This document shows, one piece after another, positions 17,130-25,036 of a DNA stretch of 64,000 nucleotides; within the stretch, counting starts at the first letter, position 1, and each line of letters opens with the position of its first letter. The DNA is taken from the NCBI GenBank assembly GCA_937959395.1, contig CALGLR010000072.1, forward strand, positions 32,759-96,758, given 5' to 3'. The stretch comes from an uncultured Flavobacteriaceae bacterium. GTDB taxonomy: Bacteria > Bacteroidota > Bacteroidia > Flavobacteriales > Flavobacteriaceae. Position numbers and translations under genes: made by a program. The notes below the pieces were generated by a model, which was given only the letters and a program-made list of their open reading frames with translations, was not told where the DNA came from and made no database searches.

Positions 17130-17888
17130 ATGAGCAAGCCAAACAAGAATAGTAAATCAACATCTAATAAAGGGACAGATTCAGGTTTGATTCGTTTAAA
17201 TAAATACATTTCTAATTCTGGTATATGTTCTCGTCGCGATGCAGATATGCACATTACTATTGGAAGTGTTACTGTAAATGGTAAGGTCGTTACAGAAATG
17301 GGTTACAAAGTAAAATTGGAAGATGAAGTTCGTTTTGATGGCTCACGTATTAACCCAGAACCTAAAGCATACGTATTGCTAAATAAACCCAAAGGTTTTG
17401 CTACAACTACAAGTGAAAGTAAAGGGCGTACCGTTATGGATTTAGTTGCTAATGCAACTAAATCGAGAATAAAACCTATAGGTAGACTAGGAAGAAACTC
17501 TACGGGGTTACTTTTATTTACTAATGATGAAACTGTAGTAAAACGTTTTACAAGTTCTAATAAAGGTGTAGAACGATTATTTCATGTAGAATTAGATAAA
17601 AACTTAAATTTTGAAGACTTTAAGAAAATAAAAGAAGGTTTTAGAATTCAAGGGAAAATGGTTACCGTTGAAGAAATAAGTTATATTGATGGTGCTACAA
17701 AAAAAGAAGTTGGTGTTAAAATTAAGAATACAGGAAATATTATTTTAAGAACAATTTTCGAAGCTTTAAAGTATGAAATTGCTCGTTTAGATTGTGTAAC
17801 TATTGGCCATCTAACAAAAAAAGATATACCAAGAGGACATTGGAAACATTTAACAGAGCAAGAGTTGAATACACTTAAAATGTTATAG
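17130..17888 (+). CDS. RluB/RsuA-family pseudouridine synthase homologue lacking the catalytic Asp
   Basis: A 252-residue protein with an N-terminal S4 RNA-binding domain (about 22-70, RLNKYISNSGICSRRDAD) and the RsuA/RluB catalytic fold (NKPKGFATTT near 87-96; GLLLFTND at 126-133). The family motif is GRLDxxTxGLL, in which the Asp attacks the base. Here it reads GRLGRNSTGLL: residue 121 is Gly (codon gga at 17490-17492). Changing an Asp codon to gga needs two substitutions, so a sequencing slip is unlikely. The protein probably binds rRNA but may not isomerise uridine. It has its own -7 box and a strong terminator after it. Confidence 0.85.
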   Translation: MSKPNKNSKSTSNKGTDSGLIRLNKYISNSGICSRRDADMHITIGSVTVNGKVVTEMGYKVKLEDEVRFDGSRINPEPKAYVLLNKPKGFATTTSESKGRTVMDLVANATKSRIKPIGRLGRNSTGLLLFTNDETVVKRFTSSNKGVERLFHVELDKNLNFEDFKKIKEGFRIQGKMVTVEEISYIDGATKKEVGVKIKNTGNIILRTIFEALKYEIARLDCVTIGHLTKKDIPRGHWKHLTEQELNTLKML

Positions 17889-17900
17889 CATTTATTGCAT

Positions 17901-17937
17901 AAAAAAGCACATACTTAATGAGGTATGCGCTTTTTTT
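17901..17937. terminator. Bidirectional intrinsic terminator
   Basis: AAAAAAGCACATAC and GTATGCGCTTTTTT form a 14-bp stem with one mismatch and an 8-base loop. It serves the pseudouridine synthase on the plus strand and, by its A/T flanks, the convergent gene ending at 17964. Confidence 0.85.
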
Positions 17938-17963
17938 ATACAAATAGTTGTAATTACTATTAT

Positions 17964-18605
17964 TTAATAACCAATGGTAAATCGTTTTTGAACAAATTTA
18001 GCATCGTCTACTTCATTCAATATTCCTACAGCAAAATCTTCCATAGAAATAGCACTTTCACCTTTATCGTTAGCTAATAGGTGATTTTCTCCTACTCTAA
18101 AGTTATTTGTTCTTTCACCTTCAAAAATATAAGCAGATGGAGAAACGTTAGTCCAATTTAATTCAGATTCTGGTCTAAATACTGTATTTAATGCATCTAT
18201 GTGTGCTTTAGCTACTAATTTGTATTCCTCAGGAAAACTAGGAGCATCAATTAGTAACGTGTTTTCATCGACCTGCAAACTTCCCGCTCCGCCAACGGTA
18301 ATAAGTCTAACATTAGCTTTTTTTGCAGCTTCTGCTAGCGATTTTGAAGCTTCGGTAAGTATATCATTGTTATTGGCAGGAGGCGCGTAAGCGCTTATTA
18401 CGACATCAGAGTTTTTAAATATTGTTTCCAATTTATTTGTGTCAAAAATATCGGCTTGTTCTGTTTTTACAGCAGTATTATTTTCAAAGTTGAAATGTGA
18501 TAATGATTTAGACGTAATTAACGTTAATTCATGATTTCTCGTTGCTGCTTCTTTTGAGATTCTTGTGCCAATGTTTCCACCAGCTCCTAAAATGGTAATT
18601 TTCAT
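17964..18605 (-). CDS. NAD(P)-binding NmrA/SDR-like oxidoreductase
   Basis: A 213-residue Rossmann protein beginning ITILGAGGNIGTRISKEA (3-20), the GxGGxxG dinucleotide motif of atypical short-chain dehydrogenases. VRLITVGGAGSL (about 98-109) and the later WTNVSPSAYIF (about 150-160) match the NAD(P)H-binding YwnB/NmrA-like group, which often senses or reduces small redox partners. It is the last gene of an Rrf2 regulator, alpha/beta hydrolase, oxidoreductase operon, 14 bp after the hydrolase gene. Related enzymes are often paired with Rrf2-type regulators. Confidence 0.85.
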   Translation of the reverse strand: MKITILGAGGNIGTRISKEAATRNHELTLITSKSLSHFNFENNTAVKTEQADIFDTNKLETIFKNSDVVISAYAPPANNNDILTEASKSLAEAAKKANVRLITVGGAGSLQVDENTLLIDAPSFPEEYKLVAKAHIDALNTVFRPESELNWTNVSPSAYIFEGERTNNFRVGENHLLANDKGESAISMEDFAVGILNEVDDAKFVQKRFTIGY

Positions 18606-18619
18606 AGTTTTAATTTTTT

Positions 18620-19471
18620 TTAGTTTATAAATTTTTTAATATTTTGTGCGACATCATTAGCATATTCATCTAATAGAAAATGTCCTCCATCATAAAAATG
18701 AAAAGTAATGTTGTTTAAATCTTTTCCGTATGCTTCACCTCCAGCTTTAGAGAAAAATTTATCTTTTTCTCCCCAAATTATTAATGTTTTTGGTTGGTGT
18801 TCTTTAAAATAATTTTGCCATTCAGGATATTTAGGAAAATTTGTACCATAGTTAAAGAATAAAGCCGTTTGAATTTCTTTTGCACCATTTCTATTTAGAA
18901 AAGCATTATCTGTTAAATAACCAATAGGATCAATATCTGCAGGATGGTCAAGATCATTTAAGTATTGTTCTTTAAGTCCGTCTAGAGACATTAGATAATC
19001 TTTAAAATTATTTAATCCTTCAAGATCATTATTTTGTTGATAACCCCCAATTTTCATGGCCCATTCTCCTAATCCTTCTTTATAGGCATTGGCATTTTGA
19101 ATAATTAAACCTTTTATTAGTTTTGGTCTGGCCGTAGCGATTCTAAATCCTATAGGTCCGCCATAATCTTGCACAAATAAATAAAACGATTTAAGATTTA
19201 ATTCATCTATAAATTGATTCATTATCGTCGTAATATTGTCAAAACTATATTCAAATTCTGAAACAGATGGCGCTTCGCTAAAACCAAATCCTGGATAATC
19301 TGGCGCAATAACATGATAATCGTTGGCTAGTATCTCTAAAATGTCTCTGTACATATGAGATGAAGATGGAAAACCATGCAATAATAATAATGTTTCTTTA
19401 TTCTGTTTTCCAGATTCTCTATAAAAAATTGAGAGTCCGTTTACTTTAATAATATGGTGTTTTGTTTTCAT
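18620..19471 (-). CDS. Alpha/beta hydrolase with Asp nucleophile (haloalkane dehalogenase/epoxide hydrolase type)
   Basis: A 283-residue cytoplasmic hydrolase. LLLLHGFPSSSHMYRD (28-43) carries the oxyanion HGFP, FVQDYGGPIGFRIA (99-112) the nucleophile elbow, and GGHFLLDE (about 262-269) the catalytic His. The nucleophile is Asp102, as in haloalkane dehalogenases and epoxide hydrolases, not Ser as in esterases. The substrate is unknown. It lies 49 bp after the Rrf2 regulator, and an operator-like palindrome (19482-19502) sits in that gap, so it is probably a direct target of the regulator. Confidence 0.85.
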   Translation of the reverse strand: MKTKHHIIKVNGLSIFYRESGKQNKETLLLLHGFPSSSHMYRDILEILANDYHVIAPDYPGFGFSEAPSVSEFEYSFDNITTIMNQFIDELNLKSFYLFVQDYGGPIGFRIATARPKLIKGLIIQNANAYKEGLGEWAMKIGGYQQNNDLEGLNNFKDYLMSLDGLKEQYLNDLDHPADIDPIGYLTDNAFLNRNGAKEIQTALFFNYGTNFPKYPEWQNYFKEHQPKTLIIWGEKDKFFSKAGGEAYGKDLNNITFHFYDGGHFLLDEYANDVAQNIKKFIN

Positions 19472-19481
19472 GATTATTTAA

Positions 19482-19502
19482 TTGTAATTATTTTTGTTAC
19501 AG
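19482..19502. promoter_or_regulatory. Second Rrf2 operator-like palindrome
   Basis: Read on the minus strand the site is CTGTAAC-N7-ATTACAA, matching the operator before the regulator (CTGTAAT-N7-ATTACAG) in 12 of 14 arm positions with the same 7-bp spacer. It sits between the regulator and the hydrolase start. Confidence 0.6.
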
Positions 19503-19520
19503 TTTAATTCAAAAAAAAAG

Positions 19521-19931
19521 CTAAAATTTATTTTTGAATTCTTCTAAAGTTTTAAGTTTTAAAGTATTTATTATTGAGTCGTCAATTGTTTTCATTATTA
19601 ACATTAAATTTTCATTAATTTGTTTTCCTACTCGGCAAGAAGGATTAGGGGTGTTTTTTGATAAGGATAAAACAGTTTCTTCTCCTTTGGCTAAGTTAAA
19701 AATATCTGATAATAATATGGTGTTTGGGTCTTTAATTAGGCGTACTCCACCATTTTTCCCCTCTTTACTTTCAATTAAATTCCCCTTTTTTAAAAGTGTT
19801 AATTCTCTTCTTACTAAAACCGGGTTTATATTTAAACTACTAGCTATTAATACAGAATTCATCCATTGATCTCTGTAAAGAGCCAATAGAGTCATTATAT
19901 GTAATGTTATTGAAAATTTTGTCTTAATCAA
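19521..19931 (-). CDS. Rrf2-family transcriptional regulator
   Basis: A 136-residue winged-helix regulator: helices around ITLHIMTLLAL (8-18), the DNA-binding part SSLNINPVLVRRELTLLKKG (32-51) and the wing EGKNGGVRLIKDP (57-69) are typical of Rrf2. Only one Cys is present (PNPSCRVG), not the three of IscR or NsrR, so it is unlikely to hold an iron-sulfur cluster and more like the YwnA branch. It heads an operon with a hydrolase and an oxidoreductase. A perfect palindrome overlaps its predicted start site, implying autorepression. Confidence 0.88.
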   Translation of the reverse strand: MIKTKFSITLHIMTLLALYRDQWMNSVLIASSLNINPVLVRRELTLLKKGNLIESKEGKNGGVRLIKDPNTILLSDIFNLAKGEETVLSLSKNTPNPSCRVGKQINENLMLIMKTIDDSIINTLKLKTLEEFKNKF

Positions 19932-19936
19932 TATAA

Positions 19937-19957
19937 CTGTAATTTAAATTATTACAG
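19937..19957. promoter_or_regulatory. Rrf2 operator, perfect inverted repeat
   Basis: CTGTAAT-N7-ATTACAG is a perfect 7-bp inverted repeat lying three bases downstream of the -7 box of the Rrf2 gene, so a bound repressor would cover the transcription start. A second copy lies at 19482-19502. Confidence 0.7.
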
Positions 19958-19959
19958 TA

Positions 19960-19967
19960 CAAATGTA
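19960..19967 (-). promoter_or_regulatory. -7 box (TACATTTG) for the Rrf2 operon
   Basis: On the minus strand TACATTTG matches TAnnTTTG exactly, 29 bp before the Rrf2 ATG at 19931. The operator begins three bases downstream. Confidence 0.6.
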
Positions 19968-20111
19968 ACATAATTTATCGAAACTAAAATTTTTTTAAGT
20001 CTTTCATTTCAATTTACGCAATTTTTTAAATTACAATACGTTAATAAAATGATCCGAAATAGGATACTGCCCCGTATATTAATTATTACCTTTTTAAAAG
20101 ATTAAAATACG

Positions 20112-20474
20112 ATGAAGACCAAAATTTTATTTTTACTAATTGCCCTATCTACTTTCTCTATTAATGCAACTTCTACTAAAGCAAACCTAGTAACAAATAA
20201 TGCTAATATTTGTGTTACAGAGCAAATTAAAGGTGTTTTTGATGGTGCAGATGAGTTTGGTTATACTTTTATTCTCTCATTAGAAGATGGAGAAGGAGTA
20301 ATCTTTACATTTAATAAGTTAGAATCTAATGTTAAAGAGGTTTATAATTTAGAATCTGACGATTTGGTAGGGAAAACATTTTTAATTTCATTTGAAATGG
20401 TAACAACTAAAGATCCTAATGGAAATGAAATAGAAACCGATGTTTATACAATTACAGATTTAGAGACTATTTAA
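20112..20474 (+). CDS. Small secreted protein, paralogue of 23728-24075
   Basis: A 120-residue protein with a signal peptide (about 1-24, FLLIALSTFSINATSTKA) and no lipobox, so probably periplasmic or secreted. The mature part contains GVFDGADEFGYTFILSL, then a Leu-Glu-rich middle and DLVGKTFLISFEM. The protein encoded at 23728 has the same order (GVYKGHDDSGYNFAIVDE, then SVIGTTYEITFTV), so the two are paralogues. I recognise no named family. The pair flank the MACPF-like gene at 20961. Confidence 0.7.
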   Translation: MKTKILFLLIALSTFSINATSTKANLVTNNANICVTEQIKGVFDGADEFGYTFILSLEDGEGVIFTFNKLESNVKEVYNLESDDLVGKTFLISFEMVTTKDPNGNEIETDVYTITDLETI

Positions 20475-20495
20475 TAATAAAAAATATACTTGCTT

Positions 20496-20524
20496 AAAAG
20501 ATCACTTAATGGTGGTCTTTTTTT
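20496..20524 (+). terminator. Intrinsic terminator after the small secreted protein
   Basis: AAAAGATCAC and GTGGTCTTTT form a 10-bp stem with one T-G wobble and a 6-base loop, followed by a T run. Confidence 0.8.
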
Positions 20525-20560
20525 ATTGGATTCATTTTAAATATAAACTATAAATCACTT

Positions 20561-20721
20561 ATAGCTAAATTGATATAAAATGGCATACAAGATTTTGATG
20601 ATAAAAAGTAAGGTTCAACGCAAAAATTTGATGCGTAGCCATAGCTACGGGAATAATTTTTAAGGATGAAATTTGCTTTTTAACGCAAAATATTCATGTT
20701 ATTTTATGTTGATTTAGCTAT
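20561..20721. repeat. 161-bp imperfect palindromic element (MITE-like)
   Basis: The ends are ATAGCTAAAT and ATTTAGCTAT and the inverted similarity continues to the centre (TAGCCATAGCTACG), so most of the element could fold into one long imperfect hairpin. It contains no gene. The inner blocks AACGCAAAAATTTGATGCG and TTTTTAACGCAAAAT are related. It looks like a non-autonomous palindromic repeat. Confidence 0.65.
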
Positions 20722-20749
20722 GTTATTAATTGATAAATGTTTTTGTATT

Positions 20750-20841
20750 TGTCCGTTCGAGCCTTTCGACTATCGCTCAAGACAGGCTAAACTCGAGAAC
20801 TGTTTATCTTAAAAAGGTCTCGACTGCGCTCGACCAGACAT
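20750..20841. repeat. Flavobacterial palindromic repeat, second copy
   Basis: Two half elements: TTCGAGCCTTTCGACTATCG with AACTCGAGAACTG, then GGTCTCGACTGCGCTCGACC. The latter core recurs at 22979 and, within a gene, at 35818. From 20842 to 20960 nothing else is apparent. Confidence 0.7.
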
Positions 20842-20960
20842 AGATTGTTGTGAAATCGTTTTGAAAAGTACGAATCTAGTCTATCGATTTCTATTCATTA
20901 AATTAAAATAAAGAATTTTTATTATCTTGTTATTCGCTAATTAATCTTTATTCTATAATT

Positions 20961-22850
20961 ATGAAAGTTTTATCCCTCTTTCTCCTTTTGTCTATTCTAT
21001 TAAGCTGTAATAACGATTCTGATAGGAATGATAAATCTATAGTAGGAGATACTTCTAAATTAATTGGACTTTATACTGCAGCGCCTCCTAATAAAATTGT
21101 TTATGATAAATTAAGTTTCGGAAACGGCTATAACTCCGTTACTGGGAGAGAACATTTTGGTGTTATAAATTATGAAAATGCGGCTCAATCTACCGAAGTT
21201 ATTGCTGGAGCTTTAGGTAATTCGGGAATCGTAACACTAGAAATTGTGGAAGATAGAGAATCCTTAAAAAAAGTTTTAGACATTAATGCTAAGGTCGATT
21301 TAGGCATCAAACTAGGAGCGTTTACATCAGATAATTCTGCAAAAGTCAACATATATAGAGAGACGAATTTTAGTAGTTTTAGTAAAAATGCCGTACTTAA
21401 AGCACAATATAAAAATGAACCATTAGTATTACTTAATCCTTCGATAAAACAAGAATGGATTAAGTTGGCTAAAAAAAATCCAGATGAGTTTATGCGAACG
21501 TGTGGAGATATGTTTGTGAGCCGAATTTATACAGGAGGGAGTATGTATGCTATATATAGTTTGCACCAAAGAGACGATTATGAGAAAGAAAAGAACGATT
21601 TTTTTCTTAAAAGTGCAAATAAATATATGGGGCAAAAGTTAGATGTAGAAGTTGATGTTAAAGATTTAACCGAATCTAAAAAAGACATTACAAATATTAA
21701 AACGTCTATTATTACAGAAGGCGGTGCTAAAACACCAGACAATACAAGTTTAGAGGCTTTTGTTAGTTATGCTAATGCGTTTAAAGAACAAGTAGGAACC
21801 GATGGAAGAGCAATAGTTCTTTATGTAGAATTGTCGCCTTACGAATCTATTGCTGGTTTCCCTAAAGATGTCGATTTTAATAAAATAAGAATTATTCAAA
21901 AAGAGTATTTAGAAACCACAAATGAATATTTTGATTTAGTAGGCAAGTCTATGTCTAACGCTAAATTTGTAAAGAAAAACCACTTGTTTTTTTCAAAAAT
22001 AGATTCGATAAATGCAGAAAAAGAAATTCCTAAACTTTATAGTAAAATAGAAAAACTAAGAGATTTAACGCGTCATTGCGAATCAGATTTTAACGATTGT
22101 AATCTTTTAGCTCTAAAAGAAGAATTTAAAGGTTTTATAGTGTTTGATCCTGAAATGGATTTTCCAGATTTTAAAAGTATAGATGTCGAATTACCTATTG
22201 TTAGTGGTGGCGATTATGTAGAGGTTTTTCCTGATACTAAAGAGAAAGGCATGTTGTTTTCAATTCAAGGTACCTTAGAAAGTCGATTAAACAAAGACAA
22301 TGCTATTGTAAACTGTAAAGATGTGAGTTTTGATAGTGGACGTGATAAAGTATACTCAGATATTTTAAATATAAAACAATATGAAAAAGCATTTGGGAAA
22401 AAACATTATAAAAAATACTGGTCGAGTTTAGTTATAGATCTTTATGAGTATTGGGAACGACCATACTATATGGTGAAATACTCAAACCCTAAAACTAAAG
22501 AATTTCTTCGAGAATTTGCCTGGGATGGTTCTGATACGTTAACAGAACAAAATGTAAGAATAGAAGTAAAATTAGTAAATCCTAAAAGCAAATTTCAATT
22601 GGATTATAGAAAACTTTCAAAAGAAAATGGTGGATGGATAGATGTTAATGCCAATTTCGCAAAGCAATATAAATTAGAACCTTCAGAAAAATTTGTGAGT
22701 ATTAGAGCCTGTGAAAATAAGGTGCCTATTGCTACTATTGCTTCAATTACTACCGATGAAAATGGAGTAATTACGACTTCTACAGATACGGGGAATAGAC
22801 CTAAAGCTATTTTAAGAGATGGACATATTACCTACGAGTTTAATGATTAA
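20961..22850 (+). CDS. MACPF-like lipoprotein (candidate pore-forming protein)
   Basis: A 629-residue lipoprotein (lipobox LLSC, Cys16). A central segment CGDMFVSRIYTGGSMYAIYSL (about 180-200) matches the MACPF/CDC signature, in which Y/F-G-D/T-x-F/H-V is followed by a GG pair and a hydrophobic strand. The region before it (about 30-170) and helical stretches after it (about 205-250 and 310-370) fit the MACPF core with its two transmembrane-hairpin clusters. Six or more Cys residues in the later half suggest disulfides. Bacteroidales MACPF lipoproteins kill competing strains; here the role is inferred. C-terminal part (about 400-629) matches nothing I recognise. Confidence 0.55.
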   Translation: MKVLSLFLLLSILLSCNNDSDRNDKSIVGDTSKLIGLYTAAPPNKIVYDKLSFGNGYNSVTGREHFGVINYENAAQSTEVIAGALGNSGIVTLEIVEDRESLKKVLDINAKVDLGIKLGAFTSDNSAKVNIYRETNFSSFSKNAVLKAQYKNEPLVLLNPSIKQEWIKLAKKNPDEFMRTCGDMFVSRIYTGGSMYAIYSLHQRDDYEKEKNDFFLKSANKYMGQKLDVEVDVKDLTESKKDITNIKTSIITEGGAKTPDNTSLEAFVSYANAFKEQVGTDGRAIVLYVELSPYESIAGFPKDVDFNKIRIIQKEYLETTNEYFDLVGKSMSNAKFVKKNHLFFSKIDSINAEKEIPKLYSKIEKLRDLTRHCESDFNDCNLLALKEEFKGFIVFDPEMDFPDFKSIDVELPIVSGGDYVEVFPDTKEKGMLFSIQGTLESRLNKDNAIVNCKDVSFDSGRDKVYSDILNIKQYEKAFGKKHYKKYWSSLVIDLYEYWERPYYMVKYSNPKTKEFLREFAWDGSDTLTEQNVRIEVKLVNPKSKFQLDYRKLSKENGGWIDVNANFAKQYKLEPSEKFVSIRACENKVPIATIASITTDENGVITTSTDTGNRPKAILRDGHITYEFND

Positions 22851-22923
22851 AGTTAAGTAAATGATAAAAAACAATGAATCGTATTTAAACAAATGTATAT
22901 CAATATTTTAGTATAGATGTGCT

Positions 22924-23005
22924 GTCACCTCGAGCGCAGTCGAGAGGTTTTTATATATCGAATACATCAATAATAAAGAGGTCTCGACTGCGCTCGACCA
23001 GACTT
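22924..23005. repeat. Inverted pair of TCGAGCGCAGTCGAGA repeats
   Basis: CCTCGAGCGCAGTCGAGAGG and, 37 bp later, GGTCTCGACTGCGCTCGACC face each other and can pair as one large hairpin. Same family as 3727-3847 and 20750-20841. Confidence 0.75.
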
Positions 23006-23059
23006 CATAATGTACTTGATAATTTGCTAGCTACCTAGAGACTAAAGCTAAAACGGTAT

Positions 23060-23727
23060 AATTATTCCATTGGCCTGTTCGAACGGTCTTTATTTCATCT
23101 GCGAACGAAGTGTCAGTTCGTCCGGAAACTTCGGGAGATTTTCAATAGAAAATGATATCGAGAACAGGTTTTAAAATCAAGATTTTGATTCTCGATACTA
23201 ATTTTACTCATAAAAATGAGCAAAATTCACTCGAACTGACGATCATTCTGCTATTTTAATACACCATCTACAAACAGGCGTCACTTGGAGTGAATTTACG
23301 AAGAGTAACTTAGGAAATTTGTATCGAGAAGCATATTTTGTTTCCATTGCATATCTACAGAACAATTCGAATTGACAAATTTTATTCAAAAAGCACAACA
23401 GGTTATATTGCAAAAATCTATTTATAGGCGATTATTTTTTTTTAAAGAAGGATTATGAGAAAGTTCTAGTAAACATAATATGTCCGGCTAATTATTGGTG
23501 CTTAAAATCGATTGTATTTAACATAACTAATTGTTAAATAAACTGTTATAATCATGTTAATTGTAGGTTGTTCGGAATCTAAAATTAAAAACAGTGGCGT
23601 ATATGATTGTGTAATTACAAACTACTTACAGTTTTATTAAAAAAATGAAATTGTATTAAATCGGACTTATGGTAGAAGGGTTTTCGATTAAATATTAAAT
23701 AATTTTAATCCATTAAATTTTATCAAA
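23060..23727. other. Gene-free, repeat-derived region
   Basis: No coding frame of note. It contains decayed repeat blocks such as CAGTTCGTCCGGAAACTTCG, TCTCGATACTAATTT and TCACTCGAACTGACGATCA, a sequence style common between flavobacterial genes. The last 150 bases presumably hold the promoter of the secreted-protein gene at 23728, but no TAnnTTTG box is clear. Confidence 0.5.
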
Positions 23728-24075
23728 ATGAAAACACGAATTAAAGTATTATTAGTAATGTTATGTGTCGCTTTTTTTAGTACAACAACTTATGCGACAG
23801 TTCAAAATTCAGTAAATCCAATTGCACTTGAAATAAACAATCAAGAAGCAACAGTAACAGGAGTATATAAAGGGCATGACGATTCTGGATATAACTTTGC
23901 TATTGTAGACGAAAAAGGGGTAGAAAATTTAACAACATTTTCAAGTGTAGATGAAGCAGTAGCTAAGTCTAATGACTTAGACTCTAAATCGGTAATAGGG
24001 ACAACCTATGAGATTACATTTACAGTTGCAGAAGATGGAGCAAAAACGATTTCAGCTTTGAAACCTCAGTATTAA
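23728..24075 (+). CDS. Small secreted protein, paralogue of 20112-20474
   Basis: A 115-residue protein with a signal peptide (about 1-23, LLVMLCVAFFSTTTYA) and a small acidic mature domain. It shares the G-V-x-x-G-x-D-x-x-G-Y-x-F pattern (about 44-57) and the closing strand pair with the protein at 20112. No known family. Preceded by a long gene-free spacer and followed by its own terminator, it is a single-gene unit. Confidence 0.7.
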   Translation: MKTRIKVLLVMLCVAFFSTTTYATVQNSVNPIALEINNQEATVTGVYKGHDDSGYNFAIVDEKGVENLTTFSSVDEAVAKSNDLDSKSVIGTTYEITFTVAEDGAKTISALKPQY

Positions 24076-24096
24076 ATGTATAAATTCAATTAGAGC

Positions 24097-24133
24097 AAAA
24101 AAAGGCTATCTATTATTTAGATAGTCTTTTTTT
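24097..24133. terminator. Bidirectional intrinsic terminator
   Basis: AAAAAAGGCTATCT and AGATAGTCTTTTTT form a 14-bp stem (one G-T pair) with a 7-base loop and T run; it also ends the convergent gene at 24137. Confidence 0.85.
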
Positions 24134-24136
24134 GTG

Positions 24137-25036
24137 CTAATAAGTTTCGCAAATATATTTTTTGATCATATGTTTTGTGATTTTTTTTAATGTTTTTGCT
24201 GTTTCTGGATGAAGTCCGAAACCAGTAAAATATTCTAACTTTCCTTTTTTATTCTTTCCATACCATATATTTTCACTTCCATCTTCTTTAAAAAATGTAG
24301 TATCGCAATTTGCTTCAATTAGTTTAAAATTTAAGATGCGATCTTTTTGATATAATTTTAATTGATTAAAATCATATTTGTTAAGGTTAAAATTTACTTT
24401 TTCATAATGATCATCTTTCCATATCATCCAATTGGGTTTGCTATTTATAGTTATTGTAAATAATGTAGTAGTAACAATAAGAATAGTTGCAATTATAATT
24501 TTAAATGATATTTTATTCATAGCCGAAGCAGAACTATACCATGCAAATATTTTTTTGTTTTTAGACTTAACAATTATATCCGGATTAGCTTCATTTTCTG
24601 AAATATAATTTATCGTTGTATCAAAAGCTTCTATATCTTCATTTTCGATCACTTTTTCATCCAATTCGTTTTTATAATACCTATTATATGGTCTTGGATT
24701 AAAATCAATAATTATGGCTATTAATTCAATGGCGTAATGCTGTTGAATGGTTTCGGTTTTTTTTCTTAAAAACCTACAAATTGGTCTAAAGCAATCAATA
24801 TCATATTTCTTTATCTTAACTAATAGGTTCTCTCCGCTTTTTAATTCAAAAAACTTTTCGATCGTTCTTCTATCTTCAACAGAAAGGTTTCTATCGATAG
24901 AATTCAAGCAAATTTTTTTAAGCCCTCCAGGAGTTAAGTTTCTTAAATCACCTCCTATAATACCATTTTCTTTATCATTTATATACTTCTTTCTTACATC
25001 ATCTTTATAGGATTTATCGGTTTTTACAGTTTTCAT
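24137..25036 (-). CDS. Single-pass membrane protein of unknown function
   Basis: A 299-residue protein from the ATG at 25036. An in-frame start at 25132 exists, but the extra 32 residues are low-complexity and derive from a repeat-like spacer. The N-terminal half is cytoplasmic and helical (GGDLRNLTPGGLKKICL near 26-42), one transmembrane helix follows (about 179-200), and the C-terminal extracytoplasmic part contains WMIWKDDHYEKVNF, FFKEDGSENIWYGKN and GLHPETAKTLKKIT. I recall similar uncharacterised proteins in flavobacteria but cannot name a family. No operon partner. Confidence 0.65.
   Translation of the reverse strand: MKTVKTDKSYKDDVRKKYINDKENGIIGGDLRNLTPGGLKKICLNSIDRNLSVEDRRTIEKFFELKSGENLLVKIKKYDIDCFRPICRFLRKKTETIQQHYAIELIAIIIDFNPRPYNRYYKNELDEKVIENEDIEAFDTTINYISENEANPDIIVKSKNKKIFAWYSSASAMNKISFKIIIATILIVTTTLFTITINSKPNWMIWKDDHYEKVNFNLNKYDFNQLKLYQKDRILNFKLIEANCDTTFFKEDGSENIWYGKNKKGKLEYFTGFGLHPETAKTLKKITKHMIKKYICETY

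Noticed and set aside
19534..19869. Plus-strand open frame opposite the Rrf2 gene
   Set aside because: It mirrors the codons of a well-supported gene on the other strand and has no domain features.
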